From positions 1,835,557-1,899,556 of the forward strand of contig NZ_CP023018.1 of the NCBI RefSeq assembly GCF_022406875.1: a stretch of 64,000 nucleotides of DNA. Reading direction: 5' to 3'. The notes under the pieces are model-generated. The model was not told the DNA's origin, did not search any database, and was given only the letters and a program-made list of their open reading frames with translations. Positions 8,398-16,716 of the stretch are shown here, piece by piece; the first letter of the stretch is position 1, and every line of letters starts with the position of its first letter. The stretch is from Ectothiorhodosinus mongolicus. GTDB lineage: Bacteria; Pseudomonadota; Gammaproteobacteria; Ectothiorhodospirales; Ectothiorhodospiraceae. Position numbers and translations under genes: made by a program.

Positions 8398-9656
8398 AGT
8401 CGGTGGGTCTGACTTAGGGGCGCAGCCATTAAGCGACACTCGGCCCCATCCTCGTCTGGCGCGCCGTATAAACGCACTGCCAGTTCAGGTCGATGGGCGG
8501 TCGATTTCAACGCAATATCACAGCCCTCACGACACCGCCCACTCAACACGGAACGGTAGAACTGCATGAACTGGGCCACCGAATTTTTGTCGAGGAAATC
8601 CGCGAAAGGCTGCCGTTCAAAATCGGAATGCTTAATGCCCATCATGATTGCCCCGGCAATATTCGTGCGCTCCAGCTCGCCATTGGCACCCAACATAAAG
8701 TAAGGCATGGGGGCATATTCGTAGAGATCCTCGAATTGCTTCTTCAAATTCTCGATCTCAAGATACGCCGCCCGCAGATCGCCAATATGCTCGGAGAGCT
8801 CAGCCTGCTGCGTATTCAGACCTTGCATGATCATAGACTCCGGCCAGCTAGTATGCTCATGACCCATTTGATTAAGGCATTCCGCATGGTGTGTTTGCTT
8901 ATGTAAACCCAAGTCCCCATTCCCGCCGCTATTGCCACTGCCATGATAGCCAGCGGGTAACATGCGCTCATGATGTCGCAACGATTGGTAGCACTCACAA
9001 GCCCGTGCCTCTAGACCCTGTCGGTCCGTAATGTCGACACTGCCGCGGTGCCGCAAAATCAAACCCTGGTCTTGTAACTTGCGCGCTGCCTCATTAATCG
9101 CCTCGCGGCGCACCCCGAGCATATCGCCCATGGTCTCTTGCGTGACGCGCACTTGGTGCCCGCCATTAAGATCGGCATTTTGTAATAACCAACGCGCAAG
9201 ACGTTCCTCGACACGATGGTGTCTGTTGCATGCCACACCGTGCGAGATCTCCATAATGAGCGCTTGCACATAGCCCAATATCTGGGCTTGCAGCACACTT
9301 CCTTGCACTAGGGCACGGCGCAGACGGCTGGCGCGCAGTCGATAGGCATCGCCGGGGCAGCGCACCACGGCTTCATGGGTCATGAATTCACCGCCTAAAA
9401 CGGCGGCAAGACCGATCAGGCCGTTATGTCCGGTCATGGCCAATTCGGTGGTAGTGCCCGAGGAGGTGGTGAAGATCTGCGAGACCACGCCGGAGGTAGG
9501 AAAGTACACATGTTCAATTTTGGTGTGCGGCTCGTGTATGACCCAGCCAGGGTTGAGAGCGACTCTTTCTAAATGATCACGTAAAGGAGTGAGCTCATAG
9601 TCTGGCAATGATCCCAAAATATGATTCTGTTTTGGTCCTGTATCTATTGTTTCCAT
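8394..9656 (-). CDS. Crp/Fnr-family regulator with C-terminal PAS-like domain (second copy)
   Basis: A 420-residue relative of the convergent 7222 gene. It has a beta-roll sensor (about 15-130, Y-F-P-T-S-G-V-V-S), a winged helix (about 150-220, T-Q-E-T-M-G-D-M-L-G-V-R-R-E-A-I), a Gly/His-rich linker, a short predicted coiled coil (about 275-315, D-L-R-A-A-Y-L-E-I-E-N-L-K-K-Q-F) and a PAS-like end (about 318-415, Y-A-P-M-P-Y-F-M-L-G). AAGAGGT supports the ATG at 9656. Upstream lies an FNR-type half-palindrome at about -41 of a predicted promoter. Divergent from the Tad operon, it is a reasonable candidate Tad regulator; this is inference from position. Confidence 0.8.
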   Translation of the reverse strand: METIDTGPKQNHILGSLPDYELTPLRDHLERVALNPGWVIHEPHTKIEHVYFPTSGVVSQIFTTSSGTTTELAMTGHNGLIGLAAVLGGEFMTHEAVVRCPGDAYRLRASRLRRALVQGSVLQAQILGYVQALIMEISHGVACNRHHRVEERLARWLLQNADLNGGHQVRVTQETMGDMLGVRREAINEAARKLQDQGLILRHRGSVDITDRQGLEARACECYQSLRHHERMLPAGYHGSGNSGGNGDLGLHKQTHHAECLNQMGHEHTSWPESMIMQGLNTQQAELSEHIGDLRAAYLEIENLKKQFEDLYEYAPMPYFMLGANGELERTNIAGAIMMGIKHSDFERQPFADFLDKNSVAQFMQFYRSVLSGRCREGCDIALKSTAHRPELAVRLYGAPDEDGAECRLMAAPLSQTHRL

Positions 9657-9702
9657 GATGGTTACCTCTTGTTTTTATCCGTAAAGGTTTCTTCTTATTA
9701 AG

Positions 9703-9743
9703 AGTGTAGGTCACTACCCAAAATCGATGACGATCTAGATCAA
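9703..9743 (-). promoter_or_regulatory. Candidate FNR/ANR-type class II promoter of the 8394 regulator
   Basis: Minus strand: a -10-like TACACT (9703-9708) and, upstream, TTGAT-N4-ATCGT (9730-9743), which matches the TTGAT-N4-ATCAA FNR box in 8 of 10 positions. The box centre lies about 41 bp upstream of the predicted start, the class II position for FNR activation. No good -35 hexamer is present, as expected for an activated promoter. Confidence 0.5.
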
Positions 9744-9782
9744 ATCTTGACCTCAAAATAAACTTAAAAAATCTATTTTTAA

Positions 9783-9847
9783 GTGTGTTAACACACATAC
9801 CTCATCTTAATTAAGAGATTTACTTCAGTTGTGTGTGTGCGCGCACA
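9783..9847. promoter_or_regulatory. Three helically phased perfect palindromes in the flp upstream region
   Basis: GTGTGTTAACACAC (9783-9796), TCTTAATTAAGA (9805-9816) and TGTGCGCGCACA (9836-9847) are each perfect. Their centres are 21 and 31 bp apart, near two and three helical turns. They lie between the divergent 8394 regulator and flp. Operator function is inferred. The rest of the 330-bp gap holds no gene. Confidence 0.45.
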
Positions 9848-10000
9848 AAACCTATGGGTTTGAACTTATTGGAATTTAGTCCCGGATCCAGAGACTGTAT
9901 CCGAAAGCACAGATTTACTCGAGGTCGTGCTGCAATCTATCTATCGGTCGAAACGAAAAGACCACTCACTCAGTAAACCCGAATAATGGAGAGAACCAAC

Positions 10001-10246
10001 ATGCAAACTCAAGAGAAAACCCCGAACGTCCCGGATACCACCCCAGTCTCGCGTCGCGTGCACCTGCAGCGCGGTGCCAGCCTCGTTGAATACGGCCTGC
10101 TGGTGGCCCTGATCGCGGTCGTATCAGTGGGTCTGATAACGACACTTGGGACGGAGATTGAGGCTGGCTTTCAGAGCATTGTCACCGCTCTTACTTCTGG
10201 GGGTGGTGGAACAGGCAATCCTGGGGGTGGTGGAACAGGCAATTGA
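10001..10246 (+). CDS. flp: Flp-type major pilin (Tad pilus)
   Basis: 81 residues from the ATG at 10001, which has GGAGAG seven bases upstream; an in-frame ATG at 9986 lacks such a site. The prepilin motif is R-G|A-S-L-V-E-Y-G-L-L (cut after Gly25, Glu at +5, Tyr at +6), followed by a 20-residue hydrophobic helix. This is the type IVb Flp signature. The C-terminus is an unusual Gly-rich tandem (two copies of G-G-G-G-T-G-N). First gene of the Tad operon; no second flp and no prepilin peptidase (tadV/cpaA) are in the window. Confidence 0.93.
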   Translation: MQTQEKTPNVPDTTPVSRRVHLQRGASLVEYGLLVALIAVVSVGLITTLGTEIEAGFQSIVTALTSGGGGTGNPGGGGTGN

Positions 10247-10302
10247 AGCGGCCATATTCGCACTCAATCTCGGTGTTAAAGCAGTTCAATAAGCGTGTTA
10301 AA

Positions 10303-10331
10303 GAGCGGGCCACCCCGGCCCGCTCCTTCTT
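10303..10331 (+). terminator. Intrinsic terminator/attenuator after flp
   Basis: A 9-bp GC stem GAGCGGGCC / GGCCCGCTC with a 5-nt loop, followed by CTTCTT. The weak T tract would let part of the transcripts continue into rcpC, giving high pilin and low assembly-protein levels. Confidence 0.65.
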
Positions 10332-10345
10332 AGGGAGGCGTCGCC

Positions 10346-11188
10346 GTGATACAAGCACGTGCATATTGGGTATTACTCGTGGCGGTAGCCATGGGCGCTG
10401 TTGCTGTTTATATGGTCCAAGGTTTGATCCGCCCGGCAGAGCCCCCTGAGACAGTGGCTGCTGAGGGCCCGGCCATGACCTCGGTGGTCGTGGCTGCCAT
10501 GGACCTGGAGGTTGGGCAGCGCCTGGATCGCGTATCGCTGTCTACCGTTTCTTTCCCCGCTGCGGCTGTGCCTCAGGGGGCCTTTAACGACATCCAAGCA
10601 GTACTTACGCTGGATGACACACCGCCGGTGGTGATCCGCGAGATCACCCGCGGTGAAGTGATCATGCCACATCGCATCTCACCCCCGGGAACGCGTGCCG
10701 GTCTGATGCCGCGCATTCCGTCAGAACATCGCGCGATCACCATCTCGACCGATGAAGTCCAGGGCGTGGCGGGTTTTGTCTTGCCCGGAGATCGTGTAGA
10801 CATCTTGCACACCACCAATGCCGGGCGTGCTGATGGCGAATTGGTGACTCGTATGCTGATGCAGAACATACCGGTACTCGCGGTCGATCAAATTGCTTCC
10901 GATCGCCGTGATGATCCGCGCGTGGCCCGCGCAATCACCTTACTCACCACCCCTGAAGAAGCCCAAAAAATCACGCTAGCGCAGCGGGTCGGGCAGGTGA
11001 AGGTCGCCTTACGCAGCACCTTTGATGATGACGTCACGCCACGCGCGGTGATTCGTGGTGTTGATCTGCAAACCCGCACTTCTAACCCTAATGGGACCAG
11101 TGGGCCGCCGCCGGGACCCCGTGTGCAGGTGATTCGCGGGCTGAATGTAAACAGCCAAACCATCACGGGTAATACCGCTCAGCCTTGA
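10346..11188 (+). CDS. cpaB: Tad pilus assembly protein RcpC/CpaB (SAF domain)
   Basis: 280 residues starting at GTG with GGGAGG 8 bases upstream. An N-terminal membrane anchor (Y-W-V-L-L-V-A-V-A-M-G-A-V-A-V-Y-M-V) precedes a SAF-like domain (about 47-110, V-V-V-A-A-M-D-L-E-V-G-Q-R-L) and the RcpC domain (G-V-A-G-F-V-L-P-G-D-R-V-D-I-L). The family is periplasmic and supports secretin assembly in Tad systems. Pro/Gly-rich near the C-terminus. Confidence 0.9.
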   Translation: MIQARAYWVLLVAVAMGAVAVYMVQGLIRPAEPPETVAAEGPAMTSVVVAAMDLEVGQRLDRVSLSTVSFPAAAVPQGAFNDIQAVLTLDDTPPVVIREITRGEVIMPHRISPPGTRAGLMPRIPSEHRAITISTDEVQGVAGFVLPGDRVDILHTTNAGRADGELVTRMLMQNIPVLAVDQIASDRRDDPRVARAITLLTTPEEAQKITLAQRVGQVKVALRSTFDDDVTPRAVIRGVDLQTRTSNPNGTSGPPPGPRVQVIRGLNVNSQTITGNTAQP

Positions 11189-11218
11189 TGTTCTTGGACC
11201 ACAAATAAGGAGCATAAG

Positions 11219-12574
11219 ATGTTCAAGTTCACCGTATTCCTCTCTGGGTGGGTGCTGATGCTGGGACTATGGGTTCCCTCGGCTCACGCCCAAAACCCCC
11301 AAGGCCTAGACCTAGGCGAACCCATGGATGTGGGTGAGCTGGTCTTGGCGGCGGGCAAATCCCGCATCGTCACGGCCCCCGTCAACCTCACCCAGGTTGT
11401 GGTGGGTAATCCCGATGTGGCCGATGTGCGCATGCTCTCCTCAAGGCGCGTGCTGCTGGTGGCCAACCGCTCGGGGCGCACCAACTTGGCGTTTCGTGGC
11501 GCGGATAACCAAATGGTGGCGATGCTCGATCTGGTCGTCACCCATGACATCGATGGTATCAAGCGCAAGCTGCATGAGCTGCTGCCGGATGAGCGTGATC
11601 TGCAAGTAAGAAGTTCCAACTCCATGGTCATTCTCTCCGGCCAGGTGTCCGATACCTATGCCATGGACACTGCATTGGCAGCGGCCCGCAGCTTCGCCGG
11701 AGACAACGATGTTCGCAACCTGCTGCAGGTCGGCGGCGGACAACAAGTGATGCTGGAAGTGCGCATAGCCGAGGTCAAGCGCAACTCCTTGAAAGCACTG
11801 GGTATCTCGACCACCATTACCGGCAGCTCAGGCAGCCGCACCGCTGAAATCTCTACCGGACTGCCGCTGAGTGTTACGCCATTTGTCGATGGCCTGTTTA
11901 CCTGGCCAGATCTGTTATTGCGGCTTGAAGCCCTAGAAACCCGCGGTCTCGCCAAAACTCTGGCTGAGCCCAACATCGTCGCCTTATCTGGGCAAGAGGG
12001 CAGCTTCCTGGCCGGTGGTGAGTTCCCCGTGCCGGTATTACAGTCGGGTGGGTCAGATGCGATCACCGTGGAGTTCAAGGAATACGGCGTAGGCCTCTTG
12101 TTCACGCCCATGGTGCTCTCCAGCAGCAAGATCAATCTGCGCCTGCAGACCGAAGTCTCCACCATCGATTTTGAGAATGCGACTTCGGTCGCAGGAACCT
12201 CGGTTCCGGCGCTCAACACACGCCGCACAGGCACCACGATCGAGCTGGCTGATGGCCAAAGCTTTGTCATTGCCGGGCTGCTGCAAGAGAACATGAACAA
12301 TGTCCTCAACCAGGTCCCGGGACTGGGGAGCGTGCCCATTCTCGGCGCTTTGTTCCGCAGCACGGAGTTTCGCCGCAATGAGACCGAACTGGCCATCGTC
12401 GTCAGGGCTCGCTTGGTCGCGCCTAGCACTGCGGATGTGCGCTTGCCCACCGACAATATCATCGCGCCCTCCGATATTGATCAGTACCTACTGGGCACGC
12501 TAGAGCACCGGGAAATCAGCCCCGCCAGCAACACCACCGGCGGCCTAGAAGGCAGCTTCGGCCACGAACTCTAA
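11219..12574 (+). CDS. cpaC: Tad pilus secretin RcpA/CpaC
   Basis: 451 residues with a signal peptide (ending S-A-H-A). An N-terminal pilus-secretin N0-like domain (about 35-105) with the R-I-V-T-A-P and V-V-G-N-P-D-V-A-D-V motifs is followed by a BON-like segment and the secretin C-domain (about 165-410, V-P-G-L-G-S-V-P-I-L-G-A-L-F-R-S near the end). It forms the outer-membrane pore for the Flp pilus. AGGAG lies before the ATG. Confidence 0.93.
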   Translation: MFKFTVFLSGWVLMLGLWVPSAHAQNPQGLDLGEPMDVGELVLAAGKSRIVTAPVNLTQVVVGNPDVADVRMLSSRRVLLVANRSGRTNLAFRGADNQMVAMLDLVVTHDIDGIKRKLHELLPDERDLQVRSSNSMVILSGQVSDTYAMDTALAAARSFAGDNDVRNLLQVGGGQQVMLEVRIAEVKRNSLKALGISTTITGSSGSRTAEISTGLPLSVTPFVDGLFTWPDLLLRLEALETRGLAKTLAEPNIVALSGQEGSFLAGGEFPVPVLQSGGSDAITVEFKEYGVGLLFTPMVLSSSKINLRLQTEVSTIDFENATSVAGTSVPALNTRRTGTTIELADGQSFVIAGLLQENMNNVLNQVPGLGSVPILGALFRSTEFRRNETELAIVVRARLVAPSTADVRLPTDNIIAPSDIDQYLLGTLEHREISPASNTTGGLEGSFGHEL

Positions 12575-12579
12575 CCAAC

Positions 12580-12619
12580 GGGGTACGACCCCAAAAGAGG
12601 ACTAATGGGGTCGTACCCC
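12580..12619. repeat. Dispersed inverted repeat hairpin between cpaC and the lipoprotein gene
   Basis: GGGGTACGACCCC and GGGGTCGTACCCC are exact reverse complements 14 bp apart and can pair over 13 bp in the mRNA. No T tract follows, so RNA stabilisation or pausing is more likely than termination. Confidence 0.85.
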
Positions 12620-12635
12620 AATAGGAGATGCAACG

Positions 12636-12908
12636 ATGAGATCGGTAACAAGCATGCAAATCGTGGGGTTGGCGCTGACGCTGGGCCTAGCGGGATGCCA
12701 AACCCTGCCGGGCCAGCCGCTGGATGCCTCATTCGGGGAGGCCTTGCGGGCCTCGAAAGAGGCGCAGGTGATCCATCCAGAAGCCGGCACCCAAGAACAC
12801 TCGCCGGCGACGCTGGATGGGTCAAAAGCTGAGCGCAGCCTAGATCAATACCGCCAGCAAACCCCAGCGGCTGAGACCCGACGTCTGGTCACTGACGTCG
12901 GCAGCTAA
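12636..12908 (+). CDS. Small Tad-locus lipoprotein (CpaD-like C-terminal region)
   Basis: 90 residues with a lipoprotein signal (L-G-L-A-G|C-Q-T, Cys21). The mature part has S-F-G-E-A-L-R-A-S-K-E-A-Q-V-I-H-P and D-G-S-K-A-E-R-S-L-D-Q-Y-R, which resembles the end of CpaD/RcpB-type pilus lipoproteins. It probably stabilises the secretin; this rests on locus and lipobox. AGGAG ahead of the ATG is contributed just downstream of the repeat hairpin. Confidence 0.7.
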   Translation: MRSVTSMQIVGLALTLGLAGCQTLPGQPLDASFGEALRASKEAQVIHPEAGTQEHSPATLDGSKAERSLDQYRQQTPAAETRRLVTDVGS

Positions 12909-12982
12909 CCCAGCCGAATCCACCCATCCTGTAAACCAAGCCGAATCCATCTAGCCACCAGAGCGAGCCGAGGAACCAGAGC

Positions 12983-14533
12983 ATGAAGCCGGCACACAAC
13001 AAGCAACGCGGCGCCATTCTCGTGATGAGCCTATTCATGATCATCCTGATGCTGGGCATGGGCGCCTTCGCGCTCGACCTGGGTCGTCTCTATGTGCTCA
13101 AAAGTCAGATGCAAAATGCCGCTGATGCCGCTGCCCGCGCCGGCGCGGAAGAGTTGGATAACCGCCCAGGTGCCCAGGCCCGTGCCCGCGCGGCCATCCT
13201 TGATCTTTTGCAACATGACAGCGGCTTCGCCCGCGAAACCGATCTTTTGCAGGGCATCACAGAAGGCAATATCCGCTTCTACAGCTGGATTGGCTCACCC
13301 TACGATGCCGATGTTGACCGGCCGCAGGAGTATTGCGAGACGCAGCTGGGTGGCAGCTTCGAAAATGGTCGTTGCTTGAGCCCACTAGGCACAGACACCG
13401 TCAGTCGCTATGTGGAGGTGCGCCTAGAACCTAATGACACTGAGCGCGACTACACGGTTGATCTGTACTTCCTACCCGTACTCGACCTCATTGGCGCCGA
13501 TACCGCGCGTTTCGCGCAAGTCAACGCCCGCGCCCTGGCCGGACGCCAGTTCACCGTCTGTAACTATCCTCCGCTGATGATTTGTAACCCGTTTGAACCC
13601 GAGGGTCTGAGTTTCGCGCGCGCCGCTGATCCCAGCGATCCCAATGCCCGCATCCGTGTTGGCTACTCGCTGTCTTTGAAACAAAAATGGGCGGCCGGTA
13701 ATTTCGGCTTTCTACAGGTCCGCAACCCCGGCGGCCAGTTCACTTCTGGCGCCGTACGGGTCGGTGAATACCTGGCCGATCCAAACTTGCAGGAGTGCAC
13801 GCCGCCGCAAGTACGCACCCAACCCGGCGCCATCGAAAGCTTTCCCACCTGGGGCTGGAACACCCGATTCGACCATTACACCAACCAATTCCGCCCGCGT
13901 GACTACCCACCGGCGCCCAATGTCATCGAATATCCGCGCGACATCGGTGGCGACGAAATTGTGGGTAATGGCCAGTGGCGAAGAGACGAATACTGGACTG
14001 CTTTTCACAGCTACCACGGCAGATCGCAACCGCCGGGCTATACGCAAATGACCCGCCATCAGTTGTATGAGTGGGAGTTGGATGAGGGGCTCATGCCCTG
14101 CGATCCCAATGGGCCCGATGGCGAACCAGGAACGTCCGATGACATCAACTGCTTAGATCCCCTCACTGAGTTACCCGCCAAAGATGGCCTCAGCACCCGT
14201 GACCCTTGGGCTACGCCTGAGCCTGACCGCACCGTACCTTACGTCGATCCCAGCCCCGCAGGCCGGGCTGCTAAGCCTATTATCGATGGCTTGCATAACC
14301 CCGCCAATCGTGGCCCCGTGGTATTCCCCGATCGCCGCGTGTTGTTTGCCGCTGTTTTAGACTGCGCTGCGCAAAATATCACCGGAAGAACCAACGCCAC
14401 CGCCGACACCTTCGCCAAATTCTTCATCTTGCAAACCGCCACTCAACGCCGCAGCGAGTTCGTCGTGGAATACATGGGTCTAGCGGGTCGCGCTGATGCC
14501 GAATTCAATGTCTCGGTGCAGCTGTATGAATAA
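12983..14533 (+). CDS. tadG: TadG-like pilus assembly protein (N-terminal Tad domain)
   Basis: 516 residues. The N-terminus has R-G-A-I-L-V-M-S-L then a membrane helix and A-L-D-L-G-R-L-Y-V-L-K-S-Q-M-Q-N-A-A-D-A-A-A-R-A-G, the typical Tad/TadG start. The long remainder is periplasmic and has a D-P-N-G-P-D-G-E-P-G-T-S-D-D-I-N-C-L-D acidic segment that could bind Ca2+. It is longer than many TadG proteins and lacks an obvious von Willebrand MIDAS motif. The stop overlaps the next start (ATGAATAA). Confidence 0.85.
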   Translation: MKPAHNKQRGAILVMSLFMIILMLGMGAFALDLGRLYVLKSQMQNAADAAARAGAEELDNRPGAQARARAAILDLLQHDSGFARETDLLQGITEGNIRFYSWIGSPYDADVDRPQEYCETQLGGSFENGRCLSPLGTDTVSRYVEVRLEPNDTERDYTVDLYFLPVLDLIGADTARFAQVNARALAGRQFTVCNYPPLMICNPFEPEGLSFARAADPSDPNARIRVGYSLSLKQKWAAGNFGFLQVRNPGGQFTSGAVRVGEYLADPNLQECTPPQVRTQPGAIESFPTWGWNTRFDHYTNQFRPRDYPPAPNVIEYPRDIGGDEIVGNGQWRRDEYWTAFHSYHGRSQPPGYTQMTRHQLYEWELDEGLMPCDPNGPDGEPGTSDDINCLDPLTELPAKDGLSTRDPWATPEPDRTVPYVDPSPAGRAAKPIIDGLHNPANRGPVVFPDRRVLFAAVLDCAAQNITGRTNATADTFAKFFILQTATQRRSEFVVEYMGLAGRADAEFNVSVQLYE

Positions 14534-15023
14534 GCAAACCCCACAAAGCGGTGCGGCGATGGTGGAGTTTGCTTTGGTGCTGATTCCGCTGCTGCTCATC
14601 GTTTTTGGCATCACCGAGCTGGGCCGCGCCCTGTATCAACAAAACAGCTTGGTGAAGTCGGTGCATGCCGGCGCCCGCTACATCGCCCGCCAACCCGATG
14701 CACTAGTCGTGGCTAATCCTTGCACCCCGGGCGTGACTTGGACTCAAGTCAGCAATAACGCCCGCAATTTGGTGGTCTGCGGACGCACTTCCAATTGCAA
14801 TGGAGCCACCACCACTGTGCCCGGGATGACTACAACAGAGGTGCAGATTACCACCTCAAGCGCCCTTATTACCGCAGCCGGGGAGAACCGTCCCGCCTGC
14901 ATCATCCAGGTCGCTGCCGAAGTGCCTTTCCAGTCGGTATTCGGTGAGCGTCTGCTGCCGATAGGGCAGTGGACGGGGCTGCAGCTAAGAGCCTCGATCG
15001 AGGAGCGCTACATCGGTGAATAA
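14526..15023 (+). CDS. tadE: TadE-like minor pilin, first copy
   Basis: 165 residues from the ATG at 14526, which overlaps the tadG stop; an upstream in-frame ATG at 14496 lies inside tadG and lacks the TadE consensus. N-terminus Q-S-G-A-A-M-V-E-F-A-L-V followed by a membrane helix and G-R-A-L-Y-Q-Q-N, as in TadE pseudopilins. Four Cys residues in the mature part could form disulfides. Confidence 0.87.
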   Translation: MNKQTPQSGAAMVEFALVLIPLLLIVFGITELGRALYQQNSLVKSVHAGARYIARQPDALVVANPCTPGVTWTQVSNNARNLVVCGRTSNCNGATTTVPGMTTTEVQITTSSALITAAGENRPACIIQVAAEVPFQSVFGERLLPIGQWTGLQLRASIEERYIGE

Positions 15024-15486
15024 GCCTACTGCACAAAGCGGCGTAGCCATGGTGGAATTTGCGCTGGTGGTCGCGCTGTTCCTGCTTTTGGTGTTCGCCG
15101 CCATCGAGTTCTCCCGGGTGATGTTGGAGGTCTCACGCACCGTCGAGGCCACCCGCGCTGGCGTGCGCATCGCCGTGGTGAACACGCCACCAGCTGGCTA
15201 CCCCGGAAGCACTGGGCCATTCACCCCGGCCGCTAATTCGCCGGTGTTCACCCAAATGCAGCGACAGCAACCGCGCCTGCAACCGCGGAATGTGCAGATC
15301 AGCTATAGCATCTCCGATGCCGGTAGTGTCAATCGCACAGAAAACATCCCGATCGTCACCGTCGCTATCACTGATCTAATGTATGAACCCCTTTTCGCGA
15401 CCCTGTTGGGGGTTGATTTGGACTTTGCCTTGCCCGCCTTTCCCTCTAGCTTGATGGGCGAGTCGCTCTGGACCTTGGAGCCCTAA
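15016..15486 (+). CDS. TadE/TadF-like minor pilin, second copy
   Basis: 156 residues starting at GTG 15016, again overlapping the previous stop (GTGAATAA), with AGGAG 10 bases upstream. N-terminus Q-S-G-V-A-M-V-E-F-A-L-V-V, nearly the same as in the upstream gene at both protein and DNA level, then a membrane helix and V-E-A-T-R-A-G. Looks like a diverged tandem duplicate of tadE that fills the tadF position. Confidence 0.85.
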   Translation: MNKPTAQSGVAMVEFALVVALFLLLVFAAIEFSRVMLEVSRTVEATRAGVRIAVVNTPPAGYPGSTGPFTPAANSPVFTQMQRQQPRLQPRNVQISYSISDAGSVNRTENIPIVTVAITDLMYEPLFATLLGVDLDFALPAFPSSLMGESLWTLEP

Positions 15487-15487
15487 C

Positions 15488-16714
15488 ATGGAGAAAAAAG
15501 TACTGGTGCAAGTCAACGTGTTGGGCGTCATCGCTGATCAGGATATTGCCCAGCAATTACAAGAATCATTGGGTCGCATACAGGGCGTTAATTTCACATT
15601 GCGGCCGCCGCGTAGTATCCGCAGTCTGGCCGATATCGGTGTCAAGGAAATGCCGGATATTTTGCTCATGGATATCGACGGGCATACGCCTCAGGACGCG
15701 ACTGATCTGCAACGTTTGGTCGCCGAAAGCCCCGATCATCTGCGGATTTTTTGTATTTTTCGGCACGAAAACTCTAGCCTCATCGGCAAGCTCAAGGGGC
15801 CGGCGCTAGCGCATATCTACACGCCCCCGTTTGTTGCGCAAGAGATCGTACTGGACGTGCTGGAAGTGATGTCCGATAAACGTCGCCGCCTCCTTGAAGC
15901 GCGAGCCCGAAAAGGCTCGATCACGGCCTTTTTCAGTGCCAGCGGTGGCGCCGGCGCCACGACCTTAGCCACCAACACCGCCGAACGCTTGGTTAGCCAG
16001 TTTGGCCGCCGCGTCACGCTGCTGGATCTGGATATTGGCTTTGGCTGCGCAGCGCTGACCCTGGATATTCAGCCACGTACGTTTGCCACCACCGCGCTCA
16101 CTCAGCCCGAGCGTATTGATCCGGTGTTTATCGAAGCTTTGCTGACCGAGCATGAGTCCGGTCTCAAAGTGCTCGCCGCCCCCGCCGACCCCCAAGCCGG
16201 CGAAACCATCTCCGTTGCGGCCATACAAGCCTTGTTGCACGCCTTGGTTGAACGCTACGAGTTACTGGTCATCGACCTGCCGCGGCTAATCACGCCTTGG
16301 ACATTGGAAGTGATGAAACAGGCTGATCCGCTGTTTATTGTGACCCACAATCACATGGTTCCGCTGCGCAATACGCGCTTGTTGATCGAGCAATTGCCCC
16401 GCGTGGGCGTTCTTAAAGAACGCATCGAAGTGATCAATAATCACGCGCGTCCCGGAGGGGAACTGCACTCCGAGCACATGCGCGAGACGCTTCATAATCT
16501 GCCGATACATCAAGTCAGCAGCGATTTTTCCACCGCAGTTCGAGCCCAAGATCAAGGCGCGCCCATTCACAGCCTGCAGCGGCGCTCAGCGCTATGTCGG
16601 GACATCGAAAAACTCGCGGAATACCTCAATAGCTCCTTTACCGGCACAACCCAAACCCATCCGAGCCTGTTCAAGCGCATGCTGGGGCAAGGCCACAGAG
16701 TAGGAGGCTTTTGA
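15488..16714 (+). CDS. cpaE: TadZ/CpaE MinD-like localisation ATPase
   Basis: 408 residues. An N-terminal receiver-like domain (about 1-125, D-I-L-L-M-D-I-D-G) is followed by a MinD/ParA fold. The P-loop is F-S-A-S-G-G-A-G-A-T-T-L-A, lacking the Lys of a normal deviant Walker A, as is usual in TadZ/CpaE. T-L-L-D-L-D-I-G-F-G-C and L-V-I-D-L-P-R are the later nucleotide-binding motifs. Known members place the Tad machine at a pole. It follows the tadE copy by one base. Confidence 0.9.
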   Translation: MEKKVLVQVNVLGVIADQDIAQQLQESLGRIQGVNFTLRPPRSIRSLADIGVKEMPDILLMDIDGHTPQDATDLQRLVAESPDHLRIFCIFRHENSSLIGKLKGPALAHIYTPPFVAQEIVLDVLEVMSDKRRRLLEARARKGSITAFFSASGGAGATTLATNTAERLVSQFGRRVTLLDLDIGFGCAALTLDIQPRTFATTALTQPERIDPVFIEALLTEHESGLKVLAAPADPQAGETISVAAIQALLHALVERYELLVIDLPRLITPWTLEVMKQADPLFIVTHNHMVPLRNTRLLIEQLPRVGVLKERIEVINNHARPGGELHSEHMRETLHNLPIHQVSSDFSTAVRAQDQGAPIHSLQRRSALCRDIEKLAEYLNSSFTGTTQTHPSLFKRMLGQGHRVGGF

Positions 16715-16716
16715 AT

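Noticed and set aside
8402-8418. GTGGGTCTGACTTAGGGG near the end of the 8394 gene
   Set aside because: Only one arm resembles the repeat; too degenerate to call.
9986-10000. Alternative flp start at 9986
   Set aside because: The GGAGAG site lies within this leader and is spaced correctly only for the ATG at 10001.
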